Positions 33,065 through 41,543 of a DNA stretch of 41,618 bases are shown piece by piece. The stretch is from the NCBI GenBank assembly GCA_944387575.1, contig CALXFK010000066.1, positions 1-41,618 of the forward strand, written 5' to 3'. Both the position numbers and the translations under genes were made by a program. This stretch comes from an uncultured Clostridia bacterium (GTDB lineage: Bacteria; Bacillota; Clostridia; Oscillospirales; JAAYOS01). The number at the start of each line of letters is the position of its first letter. The stretch's first letter is position 1. A model generated the notes under the pieces. It ran no database searches. It was not told the origin of the DNA and saw only the letters and a program-made list of their open reading frames with translations.

Positions 33065-33853
33065 ATGCCTGTCTCGACAAAAACCGCTCTCATACTCCTG
33101 CTTCCGCTGCTTGGAACAACGCTCGGCGCGGCTATGGTGTTTTTCCTCCGGCGCGAAATGAGTTCAAAGCTCCAGAAGGCACTGCTCGGCTTTGCCGCCG
33201 GAGTGATGATCGCCGCATCGGTGTGGTCACTTTTAATACCCTCCATCGATATGGCTTCCGAACAGGGCGGCGCGGCATGGGTGCCCGCTCTGGTGGGATT
33301 TCTGCTCGGAATAGGCTTTCTGCTTTTGCTGGACACGGTCGTGCCGCATCTTCATCTCGACAGCAACAAGCCGGAGGGTCACAACAAAGGGTTCGGGAAA
33401 TCGACCATGCTCGTCTTCGCGGTCGCCCTTCACAACCTGCCCGAGGGCATGGCGGTCGGCGTCGTGCTGTCCGGTATGCTCTCAGGAAGCGAAACCATAA
33501 CCTTCGCCGCCGCGCTTTCGCTTGCCGCCGGTATTGCGATACAGAATTTCCCCGAGGGCGCCGTGATATCAATGCCGCTCGCCGGCTGCGGTATAACCAA
33601 ACGTCGCTCGTTTGTCTACGGATTCCTCTCCGGAGTAATAGAACCGCTGGGGGCGCTTATCACCGTCCTTCTCTCCTCGCTCATCTCACAGGCGCTTCCG
33701 TATATCCTCGCATTTGCGGCGGGCGCAATGATATACGTTGTAATTGAGGAACTCATACCCGAGTCGCAGGCGGGAGAACACACAAATGTCGGCACCATCG
33801 GCGCGGCGCTCGGCTTCGCACTGATGATGGTGCTCGATGTGGCGCTCGGCTGA
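33065..33853 (+). CDS. ZIP-family divalent metal transporter
   Basis: A 262-residue membrane protein with about eight segments. The metal-site motifs of ZIP transporters are present: HNLPEGMAVG in TM4 and IQNFPEGAVIS in TM5, plus EEL in a later segment. A short His-containing loop (PHLHLDSNKPEGHNKG) lies between TM3 and TM4. The likely cargo is Zn2+ or another divalent cation (ZupT/GufA-like). A GAGG site lies close upstream (33055-33058). It lies between the Feo operon and the ABC pair and is the only gene in its unit. Confidence 0.9.
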   Translation: MPVSTKTALILLLPLLGTTLGAAMVFFLRREMSSKLQKALLGFAAGVMIAASVWSLLIPSIDMASEQGGAAWVPALVGFLLGIGFLLLLDTVVPHLHLDSNKPEGHNKGFGKSTMLVFAVALHNLPEGMAVGVVLSGMLSGSETITFAAALSLAAGIAIQNFPEGAVISMPLAGCGITKRRSFVYGFLSGVIEPLGALITVLLSSLISQALPYILAFAAGAMIYVVIEELIPESQAGEHTNVGTIGAALGFALMMVLDVALG

Positions 33854-33954
33854 ACGTCCCTGTTGACCGCCGCTCCCCGCGCCCCGCGTTCCCGATTTCC
33901 CGGCGCATATGCGCTCAACAAAATACAAATACGCCCCGAAGCACAGGAGGAATT

Positions 33955-34869
33955 ATGAGCGATATAATACGTATCGACCATCTCAGCAAGAGGTTCGGCG
34001 ATATCCAGGCGGTGCGCGACCTCAGTTTCCGCGTAAAGGAGGGCGAGCTTTTCGCCTTTCTCGGCATCAACGGAGCCGGAAAGTCCACAACAATAAATAT
34101 AATGTGCGGTCAGCTCGCAAAGGACGACGGGAGCATAACCATTGACGGTCGCGACCTCGACCACGACGCCGGCTCAATAAAGCGCGAACTCGGCGTGGTG
34201 TTTCAGTCCTCGGTTCTCGACTCCGCCCTGTCTGTCCGCGACAACCTCGAAAGCCGCTCCGCGTTGTACGGCATTTCGGGCGCGGGATTTGAGCGCAGGC
34301 TCTCCGAGCTCGCATCACTCCTCGGATTTACCGACCTGCTGAAGCGTTCGGTAGGAAAGCTATCGGGCGGTCAGCGCAGGCGCATAGACATCGCAAGGGC
34401 GCTCTTCCACCGTCCGAAAATCCTTATCCTCGACGAACCGACCACCGGTCTCGACCCGCAAACCCGCAAAACCCTGTGGAATGTCATATCCAATCTCCGC
34501 AAAAGCGAAAATATGACCGTATTCCTCACCACGCACTACATGGAGGAGGCTGCGGAAGCCGACTACGTCGTTATCATCGACTCGGGCAGCATTTCCGCCG
34601 AAGGTACGCCACTCGAGCTGAAAAACGCCTATACCGGAGACTATATCACCCTCTACGGCGCGGACGAAAACACAATCCGGAGCCTCGCTCTGCCGTATGA
34701 GCGCATCCGCGACGCATTCCGCCTGTCCGTCCCAAACACCCGCGCAGCTACCGAACTCATAATGTCACACCCGGAACTTTTCAACGATTATGAGATAACA
34801 AAGGGTAAGATGGACGACGTATTCCTCGCCGTCACCGGCAAAACACTTTCGGAGGTTGCGGAAAAATGA
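33955..34869 (+). CDS. ABC-2 type transporter ATP-binding protein
   Basis: A 304-residue ATPase of the DrrA/NatA-like class. Walker A is GINGAGKSTTINI, the signature is LSGGQRRRIDIARALFH, Walker B is ILILDEPTTGLDPQTR and the switch His is in TTHYMEEA; the C-terminal third is the regulatory extension typical of this class. AGGAGG sits just ahead of the ATG. The stop codon overlaps the permease start by four bases, so the pair is an exporter of drugs, lipids or peptides; the cargo is unknown. Confidence 0.92.
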   Translation: MSDIIRIDHLSKRFGDIQAVRDLSFRVKEGELFAFLGINGAGKSTTINIMCGQLAKDDGSITIDGRDLDHDAGSIKRELGVVFQSSVLDSALSVRDNLESRSALYGISGAGFERRLSELASLLGFTDLLKRSVGKLSGGQRRRIDIARALFHRPKILILDEPTTGLDPQTRKTLWNVISNLRKSENMTVFLTTHYMEEAAEADYVVIIDSGSISAEGTPLELKNAYTGDYITLYGADENTIRSLALPYERIRDAFRLSVPNTRAATELIMSHPELFNDYEITKGKMDDVFLAVTGKTLSEVAEK

Positions 34870-35762
34870 GTGTAACGCGCACGCTGATCAAACGAAATGT
34901 CAAGCTCTTTTTCAAGGACAAAGGCATGTTCTTCACCTCTCTGATTACTCCGGTTATCCTGCTTGTGTTATACGCCACATTTCTCGGCAATGTGTACCGC
35001 ACGAACTTCGCTGCCTCCCTCCCCGAAAACGTGACCGTTCCGGAAAGCCTGATAAACGGTCTTGCCGGAGGTCAGCTCATCTCCTCAATCCTTTCGGTTT
35101 CATGCATCACCGTCGCGTTCTGCTCAAACTTTCTGATGGTTCAGGACAGGGCGGGCGGCACGATACGGGATTTCAAAATTTCGCCGGTCAAGCCCTCGGT
35201 TCTCTCGATGAGCTACTATGCCGCGACCCTGCTCTGCACGCTCATAATCTGCTTTGCCGCCGCAGGAATCTGCCTTGCGTATGTGGCTTTTACCGGCTGG
35301 TACATGTCGGCTGCCGATGTTTTTCTGCTGCTGCTGGATATCCTGCTGCTTGTCCTGTTCGGAACGGCTCTCTCCTCAATCATCAACTTCTTCCTGTCGA
35401 CACAGGGGCAGATATCGGCGGTTGGCACGATAATCAGCGCAGGATATGGGTTCATCTGCGGCGCATACATGCCGATTTCGTCGTTCGGAAGCGGTCTGCA
35501 GAAGTTCATATCCTTCCTGCCTGGCACATACGGCACCGCTCTCGTCCGAACGCACTCCCTTCAGGGCGTCCTCGCCGAAATGCAGGCGCACGGAATCCCG
35601 GCGGACACCGTTGAATCTTTTAAAGTCTCCCTCGACTGTAATCTCCGCTTCTTCGACACTCTGGTCGGTCCTCCTGCAATGTACGCGATTGTCGGGGGCT
35701 CCACCGCCGTCTGTATCGGCGTCTACATCCTTCTGAACACGCTCTGCCGCCCAAAAAAGTAA
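34866..35762 (+). CDS. ABC-2 type transporter permease
   Basis: A 298-residue membrane protein with about six segments: a first near residues 18-38 (FFTSLITPVILLVLYATFLG), a periplasmic-facing loop, then four or five further segments including CTLIICFAAAGICLAYVAFTGW and the C-terminal MYAIVGGSTAVCIGVYILLN. It pairs with the upstream ATPase through an ATGA overlap. A strong terminator follows. Confidence 0.9.
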   Translation: MSVTRTLIKRNVKLFFKDKGMFFTSLITPVILLVLYATFLGNVYRTNFAASLPENVTVPESLINGLAGGQLISSILSVSCITVAFCSNFLMVQDRAGGTIRDFKISPVKPSVLSMSYYAATLLCTLIICFAAAGICLAYVAFTGWYMSAADVFLLLLDILLLVLFGTALSSIINFFLSTQGQISAVGTIISAGYGFICGAYMPISSFGSGLQKFISFLPGTYGTALVRTHSLQGVLAEMQAHGIPADTVESFKVSLDCNLRFFDTLVGPPAMYAIVGGSTAVCIGVYILLNTLCRPKK

Positions 35763-35769
35763 ACCGCGC

Positions 35770-35801
35770 AAAACCGCCGGAGCAAATGCTCCGGCGGTTT
35801 T
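35770..35801. terminator. Terminator between the ABC pair and the P-type ATPase
   Basis: AAAACCGCCGGAGC (35770-35783) pairs perfectly with GCTCCGGCGGTTTT (35788-35801) around AAAT, followed by TATT. It separates two convergent transcription units. Confidence 0.9.
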
Positions 35802-35830
35802 TATTCCGGGTGCTTACCACCCTGCCTTCA

Positions 35831-37939
35831 TCACTTCTTTATGTGCAGCGTGCGCAGCGAATTCAGCACCGCAAGAAGCGCGACTCCGACATCCGCAAAC
35901 ACCGCAAACCACATAGTCGCAAGTCCAAGCACGCTGAGCAGCATCACCGCCGCCTTCACCGCCAGTGCAAAAACTATGTTCTCGCGCGCTATCATTATCG
36001 TCCTTCGTGCTATGCGCACCGCAAGAGCTATGCGCGACGGCTCATCGTTCATTATGACAACGTCTGCTGCCTCTATTGCAGCGTCTGAGCCAAGCCCGCC
36101 CATCGCGATACCCACATCCGCCCGCGCGAGTACCGGTGCGTCGTTTATTCCGTCACCTACGAATAATAGCGTCCGCTTCGGCGGCTTTGAGGTGAGCAAC
36201 TCCTCGAGCCGTTCCACCTTCTGTCCCGGCAGTAGCTCACAGAACACCCTGTCGACCCCGAGTTCACGCCCGACCTGTTGTCCGGTCGTCTCCGCATCTC
36301 CGGTGAGTATGACAGTTTCGTGCACTCCAAGTGCCTTGAGCCGCCTCACCGCCTCCGCGGAGTCCGGCTTTATCTCGTCGGCTATCAATATATACCCGAG
36401 ATATTCCCTCTCAAGCGCAACGTGCACCGTCGTTCCGGTCTGCTCGGCAGTCGGGCAATCTATGCCGAGGCTCCTCATTAGTTTATCGTTTCCAACGGCG
36501 ACCTGCTTACCGTCCACTGTGGCGGTCACGCCATGTCCCGCCACCTCAGTGACATCAGATACCCTTGAGACATCGGGTTCCCTGCCGTACGCCTCTATAA
36601 GCGACCGTGAGATCGGGTGGTGTGAATAGCTCTCGGCAAGTGCAGCAAGCTCGAGCATTTCCTCGCTACTCCCGCGCTCCACATGCACACCACGCACGCC
36701 GAAGCTGCCCTTTGTGAGCGTTCCTGTCTTGTCAAACACTACAACGCCAGCTTTCGCGAGCGCCTCGAGATAGGACGCGCCTTTGACCAGAATACCGTTG
36801 CGAGAGGCTCCGCCAACTCCTCCGAAAAAGCTCAGCGGTATCGATACCACAAGTGCGCACGGGCAGGACACCACAAGGAATATTAGCGCATTGTACAGCC
36901 ACTCAGAAAAACTGCCCATCCCAACGACCGGCGGCAGAACCGCCACCAGTACCGCAAGCACCACCACCGCCGGTGTATACCAGCGAGCAAACCGAGTTAT
37001 AAAGTTCTCGGAGCGCGATTTCTTTTCGCTCGCATTCTCTACAAGCTCAAGCAGCTTTGCCACGGTGGACTCCGAGTACCGGCTCAGCACCTTCCCGTGC
37101 ACCGCTCCGGTCAGATTCACGCTGCCACTGAGCAGCATGTCGCCGCACGCGATCTCTCGCGGCATCGACTCTCCGGTAAGCACCGAAGTGTCAGCAGTCG
37201 TGTTTCCTTCCACTATCTCCACATCAAGTGGCACCTTTTCTCCGGGGCGAAGCAGTATCGTCTCCCCAACTTCAACCTCTTCCGGGGACACAGAAAGCTC
37301 TTCCCCACCGCGCAGAACGGTAGCGCTGTCCGGTCTGACGTTCATGAGCGCCGTGATCGACCGGCGTGATCTACTCACCGCGAGATCCTGGAACATCTCA
37401 CCCACTTGGTAGAATAACATGACAGCCACGCCTTCCGCGTACTCGCCTATCGCAAACGCTCCAACCGTGGCAATACCCATCAAAAAGTTCTCGTCAAGCA
37501 CGCTTCCACCACTCCAGAGCCCACGCACCGCAGATAAAAGTATGTCGCCGCCTGCGACAAGATACGCCACCGCAAACAGACCTATGCGGATCCAATCCGC
37601 ATACCTCCACTCAAACCCCAGCCTCGGATAAATGAGCGCCAACACAAGAAACAACCCGCCGATACCTATGCGCAACAGCCGCGTGCGCGGATCTCCGCCA
37701 TGGTCGTGACTGTGTCCACAGCCACAGCCACAACCGCCGTGGTCGTGTGAATGAGAATGCGTGTGTCCGTGGTCATGCCCACACGCGCAATGCTCGTGTT
37801 CGTGATGCTCCCCGTGCTCGTGATGGTGCTCATGCTCGTGCCTGTGCTCGTGATGATGCTCATGCTCATGCGCATGATGCTTATGCGAATCGGTCGGGCA
37901 CGCCGTCGCACAGCTATTTTTATCCTTTTCTACACGCAT
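35831..37939 (-). CDS. Heavy-metal P1B-type ATPase with His-rich N-terminus (Zn2+/Cd2+/Pb2+ type)
   Basis: A roughly 702-residue metal-exporting ATPase. The CPC metal motif (VVSCPCALV), phosphorylation site DKTGTLTKG, HP motif (SHHPISRSL) and GDGINDAPVL are all present. The last helices carry N-x7-K...DVG...N-SLR, the Zn2+/Cd2+/Pb2+ (P1B-2, ZntA/CadA) signature. Instead of the usual Cys-containing HMA domain, the N-terminus has about 29 histidines in roughly 60 residues plus a CGCGCG cluster. The start is 37939 (nine bases after AGGAG) or 37945. An ArsR-like double operator and a promoter lie upstream. Confidence 0.92.
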   Translation of the reverse strand: MRVEKDKNSCATACPTDSHKHHAHEHEHHHEHRHEHEHHHEHGEHHEHEHCACGHDHGHTHSHSHDHGGCGCGCGHSHDHGGDPRTRLLRIGIGGLFLVLALIYPRLGFEWRYADWIRIGLFAVAYLVAGGDILLSAVRGLWSGGSVLDENFLMGIATVGAFAIGEYAEGVAVMLFYQVGEMFQDLAVSRSRRSITALMNVRPDSATVLRGGEELSVSPEEVEVGETILLRPGEKVPLDVEIVEGNTTADTSVLTGESMPREIACGDMLLSGSVNLTGAVHGKVLSRYSESTVAKLLELVENASEKKSRSENFITRFARWYTPAVVVLAVLVAVLPPVVGMGSFSEWLYNALIFLVVSCPCALVVSIPLSFFGGVGGASRNGILVKGASYLEALAKAGVVVFDKTGTLTKGSFGVRGVHVERGSSEEMLELAALAESYSHHPISRSLIEAYGREPDVSRVSDVTEVAGHGVTATVDGKQVAVGNDKLMRSLGIDCPTAEQTGTTVHVALEREYLGYILIADEIKPDSAEAVRRLKALGVHETVILTGDAETTGQQVGRELGVDRVFCELLPGQKVERLEELLTSKPPKRTLLFVGDGINDAPVLARADVGIAMGGLGSDAAIEAADVVIMNDEPSRIALAVRIARRTIMIARENIVFALAVKAAVMLLSVLGLATMWFAVFADVGVALLAVLNSLRTLHIKK

Positions 37940-37993
37940 ACCCATATTCTCCTCGCCGCCTCCCTGTGTCATACAAAGTAGCAGATAAAAAAT

Positions 37994-38051
37994 AATTGAG
38001 CGTACATTCAACTCTTTACAACAAGTAGTATAGTTGAATGTACGCTCAATT
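37994..38051 (-). promoter_or_regulatory. Paired ArsR/SmtB-like operators (inverted) at the P-type ATPase promoter
   Basis: Two perfectly inverted 20-base arms (37994-38013 and 38032-38051) with an 18-base spacer. Each arm contains a 16-base imperfect palindrome, TTGA-N8-TCAA (TTGAATGTACGCTCAA and its complement), resembling operators of the ArsR/SmtB family (CadC, CzrA, SmtB). One lies in the promoter spacer and the other just after the start point. Confidence 0.75.
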
Positions 38052-38056
38052 GTCAA
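38027..38056 (-). promoter_or_regulatory. Promoter of the P-type ATPase gene
   Basis: Minus strand TTGACA (38051-38056), an 18-base spacer and TATACT (38027-38032). The start point is predicted near 38020, about 80 bases before the coding region; one operator occupies the spacer. Confidence 0.75.
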
Positions 38057-38082
38057 TCGTCGTTATACACAATCACACAACT

Positions 38083-38790
38083 CTATGAGCGGTCTCCCTC
38101 GGTCATTCTGTACCCCACACCTGCCTCGGTAAAAATATACTCGGGTGCGCCGGGGTTTTTTTCGATTTTACGGCGTATGTTTGCCATGTGTACCCGGAGG
38201 ATTCTATTGTCTCCCTTGACGTTTGGACCCCAAATGTTGGTTATCATATAGTCGTAGGTCAGCACCCGTCCCGCGTAGCGAGCGAGCAGCGAGACTATAC
38301 GGAACTCGTTCTGTGTAAGACCCACGTCGGTATCCCCGATGTACGCGCGGCGTTTTGCGAAATCGACGGTCAGTTCACCGGTACGGAACATGCTGATATC
38401 GCCGCCACTCGAGGTGTTCCGAAGCGCAGAGTGGCGAAACGCGGTGCGCACGCGCGCGAGCAGTTCGGAGCTTCCGAACGGCTTTGTGACATAGTCATCC
38501 GCGCCGAGGTCAAGTGCCTCCACCTTGTCCCGCTCATGGGTACGCGCAGACACCACTATTATCGGAGTCTGCGACCACGTGCGTATTGAGCGTATAATAT
38601 CGAGCCCATCCATATCCGGCAACCCGAGGTCAAGAATGATGAGATCAGGGCAATAGGACGTCGCATACATCAGCGCCTCGGCGCCGTTCTTTGCAAGGAG
38701 CGTCTTATATTCGTTTGCCTTCAGAATAGCGGTCATGAATCCTGCGATCCCCTGTTCATCCTCAACTACAAGCACGGTGTATCCGTTCAT
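38083..38790 (-). CDS. KdpE-like response regulator (OmpR family)
   Basis: A 235-residue two-component regulator. The receiver domain has Asp54 as phosphorylation site (LILDLGLPDMDG) with the acidic pair E10/D11 and the TKPF lysine. The C-terminal winged helix contains RRAYIGDTDVGLTQNEFRIVSLLARYAGRVLTYDYMI and VHMANIRRKIEKNP. Its closest look is KdpE. GGAGG lies upstream, and its ATG overlaps the kinase stop as ATGA. No kdpFABC genes are seen. Confidence 0.93.
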   Translation of the reverse strand: MNGYTVLVVEDEQGIAGFMTAILKANEYKTLLAKNGAEALMYATSYCPDLIILDLGLPDMDGLDIIRSIRTWSQTPIIVVSARTHERDKVEALDLGADDYVTKPFGSSELLARVRTAFRHSALRNTSSGGDISMFRTGELTVDFAKRRAYIGDTDVGLTQNEFRIVSLLARYAGRVLTYDYMITNIWGPNVKGDNRILRVHMANIRRKIEKNPGAPEYIFTEAGVGYRMTEGDRS

Positions 38791-39887
38791 TCGCCGTCCT
38801 CCTTCCATAGCGGTATCGTAAAGCTCACCATTGCGCCACCCTCAGCACAGTTTTCCGCCTGCATCGTCCCTCCGTGCGCACGCACGATAGTGTGGCATAC
38901 CGAAAGACCTATTCCCATGTTTCGGTGCGAATCGCCGGAGCTCGTGTATCCGCCGCCGAACGTGGTCCGGCTTCCGTCAAAAATATGGAGCAGCAGGTCG
39001 CGGGATATCCCGCAACCGTTATCCCTCACCTCGAACACCGCAAAATCTTCCTCAGTGCGCACGCTGAGTGAAATTCGTGTTGCGCCCTTGGCATGCAGCT
39101 CGGCATTTTCAAGCAGATTTATTATGACCTGCTCAACGAGCAGCGCATCCGCCGCAACGAGAACGAGGTTATCAGGGACGCTGACCTCGACCTCCCTGCC
39201 CGGAAACCGTTTGCGGAACTTCGAAACCGACTCGCTCACAAGTTCCTCAGCTGCCTCCGGCTCACGGTTGAGCTGCGGGTCATCTCCCGGATCTATTCTC
39301 GTAACGCTGAGCAGGTTTTCCACCATTCTTATCAGCCACTCCGCGTCGTCCCTGGCTCCCTGTAGCAGCGCGCACCTCTCTTCGCTTGTGAGCGCCGCGT
39401 CATTTTCGATCACAGCGGTCGTCGCACCGAGAATCGATGTGAGCGGGGTGCGGAGGTCGTGTGAAACCGCCCGCAGCAAGTTTGCACGCATCCTCTCCGC
39501 AACCGCCTCGGCGTGAATATTGTCCGTCCGCACTATCCGTGTGGTGAGTGTGCTCGTTGCAATGGACACCGCAAGTGAACAGGCAATTGCAGCCGGGTAC
39601 CCATCCAGAGTAAAATTGAATCTGAAATATGGGTATGTAAAAATATAATTTACCAACAATACTCCAAGAATTGCAGCCGCAATTCCGCAGGTATATCCGT
39701 TTGTAAAACGCGCTGTAAGCATCACTCCCAGTATAAACACCATCGACGCATCCGACGCGTCAATGCCACTCTGCCCCACAAATTTCAACAGAGCGACCGC
39801 CGCCACCGACAATGCCATAAATCCGACCGTCACCAACGCATCGCGTAGACTGACGACAAAAAGCTGCCTTAAACGAATGTATACCAC
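38787..39887 (-). CDS. KdpD-like sensor histidine kinase without the N-terminal KdpD domain
   Basis: A 366-residue kinase with a four-helix DUF4118 membrane domain (about 15-120), HisKA with His143 (AVSHDLRTPLTSIL) and HATPase (NLLENAELHAKG, VRDNGCGIS, MGIGLSVCHTIV). It lacks the KdpD/USP N-terminal region, which in full-length KdpD binds c-di-AMP, so it represents the membrane-kinase half only. It overlaps the regulator gene by four bases, forming a two-gene unit. The GTG at 39887 directly abuts AAGAGG, so the exact start is uncertain. Confidence 0.9.
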   Translation of the reverse strand: MVYIRLRQLFVVSLRDALVTVGFMALSVAAVALLKFVGQSGIDASDASMVFILGVMLTARFTNGYTCGIAAAILGVLLVNYIFTYPYFRFNFTLDGYPAAIACSLAVSIATSTLTTRIVRTDNIHAEAVAERMRANLLRAVSHDLRTPLTSILGATTAVIENDAALTSEERCALLQGARDDAEWLIRMVENLLSVTRIDPGDDPQLNREPEAAEELVSESVSKFRKRFPGREVEVSVPDNLVLVAADALLVEQVIINLLENAELHAKGATRISLSVRTEEDFAVFEVRDNGCGISRDLLLHIFDGSRTTFGGGYTSSGDSHRNMGIGLSVCHTIVRAHGGTMQAENCAEGGAMVSFTIPLWKEDGE

Positions 39888-40032
39888 CCTCTTGAGCGCA
39901 ATGTTTCTTGTATTTTATCATACCTCAGTTTGCATTGCCATATCCCGCACGCCATTTATTGTCTGCGGCTGCTAAGAAGATGCTAAGTTTTCCTGTTATG
40001 TAAAAACCATGTAAAAAATTCTTTTGGACAGC

Positions 40033-40061
40033 TTGTGTTAAACAGCAAAAAACGGTATTAT
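40033..40061 (+). promoter_or_regulatory. Promoter of the oadB-oadG unit
   Basis: TTGTGT (40033-40038), a 17-base spacer and TATTAT (40056-40061), about 48 bases upstream of the oadB start. Confidence 0.55.
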
Positions 40062-40109
40062 ATTTTTAATGCGCTATCCTTATACCATTTATTTACTGTG
40101 GAGGGTAAA

Positions 40110-41255
40110 ATGGAAGTTCTTTACGAAAACATCCTTGAGCTCGACTGGCGGCAGGTCGCCATGTGGGCAATCGGCGGTCTACTTATTTTTCTAGCGATTA
40201 AGAAGGATATGGAGCCCTCGCTTCTTCTGCCGATAGGCTTCGGGGCGATCCTAGTAAACCTGCCTAACAGCGGCGCCATAACCCAAATCACCGAGCATGT
40301 TGTTGACGGAGTAAACCAAGTAGTTGAAGAGGTCGGCGTACTCGACCTTCTCTTTAATTCAGGAATAGCAAATGAGCTCTTCCCGCTGCTTCTATTTATA
40401 GGTATAGGCGCAATGATCGATTTCGGTCCGCTTCTGTCAAACCCAAAGCTGATGCTCTTCGGTGCTGCGGCACAGTTCGGAATATTCATGACACTCAGCC
40501 TTGCGGCTCTGTTCGGGTTTGACCTGCGCGACGCGGCATCCATTGCAATAATCGGCGCGGCAGATGGTCCGACATCGATATTTGTCGCAAATTACTTCAA
40601 TTCCAACTATATCGGCGCAATAATCGTTGCGGCATACTCCTACATGGCGCTTGTCCCGATAGTGCAGCCTCCGATAATCCGTCTGCTCACTACAAAGCAT
40701 GAGCGCCGCATACGTATGCCGTATGCCTCCGGGCAGGTTTCGAAACTCACCCGCATTTTGTTCCCGATAATCGTTACACTCGTTGCGGGTGTGGTTGCTC
40801 CGCGTTCTGCTCCGCTCGTAGGATTTCTTATGTTTGGAAACCTCATCCGCGAGTGCGGAGTGCTCGGTTCGCTCTCCGAGACCGCTCAGAAGGTCCTTGC
40901 AAACCTCATCACACTGCTGCTCGGTCTTACCGTTGCTGCCAAGATGCAAGCGGACGCATTCCTTAATCCTGAGACCCTGCTCGTCCTCGCGCTCGGACTT
41001 GCCGCATTCATTTTTGATACTGCCGGCGGTGTGCTCCTCGCCAAGTTCATAAACCTGTTTACCAAGAACAAGATAAACCCGATGATAGGCGCAGCCGGCA
41101 TCTCCGCATTCCCGATGTCCTCGCGCGTTGTCCACAAAATGGGGCTTGCCGAGGACAACCAGAACTTCCTGCTCATGCATGCGGCAGGTGCCAATGTAGC
41201 TGGACAGGTCGCTTCTGTCGTTGCTGGCGGTCTCATAATCGGTCTGATAGTCTGA
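40110..41255 (+). CDS. Sodium-translocating decarboxylase beta subunit (OadB/GcdB/MmdB family)
   Basis: A 381-residue integral membrane subunit of Na+-pumping biotin decarboxylases. The conserved functional segment GAADGPTSIFVANYF (the Asp of the carboxybiotin/Na+ site lies in GAADGPTSI) and the later IFDTAGGVLLAKFINLF and MHAAGANVAGQVASVV are characteristic. The start at 40110 has GGAGGG five bases upstream. The substrate (oxaloacetate, glutaconyl-CoA, malonate or methylmalonyl-CoA) cannot be decided without the alpha subunit, which is not in the window. A gamma-like gene follows. Confidence 0.9.
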   Translation: MEVLYENILELDWRQVAMWAIGGLLIFLAIKKDMEPSLLLPIGFGAILVNLPNSGAITQITEHVVDGVNQVVEEVGVLDLLFNSGIANELFPLLLFIGIGAMIDFGPLLSNPKLMLFGAAAQFGIFMTLSLAALFGFDLRDAASIAIIGAADGPTSIFVANYFNSNYIGAIIVAAYSYMALVPIVQPPIIRLLTTKHERRIRMPYASGQVSKLTRILFPIIVTLVAGVVAPRSAPLVGFLMFGNLIRECGVLGSLSETAQKVLANLITLLLGLTVAAKMQADAFLNPETLLVLALGLAAFIFDTAGGVLLAKFINLFTKNKINPMIGAAGISAFPMSSRVVHKMGLAEDNQNFLLMHAAGANVAGQVASVVAGGLIIGLIV

Positions 41256-41299
41256 TTTGGTCAACAGAGACGTTTCTTATATTTTGAAAGGCGGATACC

Positions 41300-41443
41300 A
41301 TGAACATACAACTTTTTCTGGATACTCTTCCGATAATGCTCAAAGGCATGGTAGGTATATTTGCAGTCACCGGCGTTCTTGTATGTGCCATTCTTGTGCT
41401 GCGCTCTATCTCAAAGAAGCGCGACGAGGGCAATAACGCTTAA
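41300..41443 (+). CDS. Small OadG-like gamma subunit of the decarboxylase
   Basis: A 47-residue single-pass membrane peptide: MNIQLFLDTLPIMLKGMVGIFAVTGVLVCAILVLRSISKKRDEGNNA, a hydrophobic segment of about 20 residues followed by a basic tail. The length and layout match the gamma subunit (OAD_gamma), which helps assemble the membrane complex. GAAAGGCGG precedes the ATG. It lies 44 bases after oadB; the gene order beta then gamma is atypical for the classic gamma-alpha-beta operon. It is too short for simple length cut-offs. Confidence 0.8.
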   Translation: MNIQLFLDTLPIMLKGMVGIFAVTGVLVCAILVLRSISKKRDEGNNA

Positions 41444-41455
41444 TCTTTCAGCGAT

Positions 41456-41489
41456 ACAAAATCCCTCTCTAAAAAAAGTGGGATTTTGT
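41456..41489 (+). other. Hairpin after the oadG-like gene
   Basis: ACAAAATCCC (41456-41465) pairs perfectly with GGGATTTTGT (41480-41489) around a 14-base A-rich loop. The T-run is inside the right arm rather than behind it, so termination is uncertain. Confidence 0.45.
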
Positions 41490-41500
41490 GAAAAAACCTC

Positions 41501-41529
41501 TTGCATTTCCTGTCACGTTGTGGTACACT
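41501..41529 (+). promoter_or_regulatory. Promoter of tRNA-Pro
   Basis: TTGCAT (41501-41506), a 17-base spacer and TACACT (41524-41529), ending about 15 bases ahead of the tRNA. Confidence 0.65.
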
Positions 41530-41543
41530 ACCACTCGTGACAT

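Noticed and set aside
37747-37995. Antisense or overlapping frames across the His-rich coding repeat
   Set aside because: Short repeats encoding His, Glu and Asp give open frames in several phases; only the ATPase frame continues into a recognised protein.
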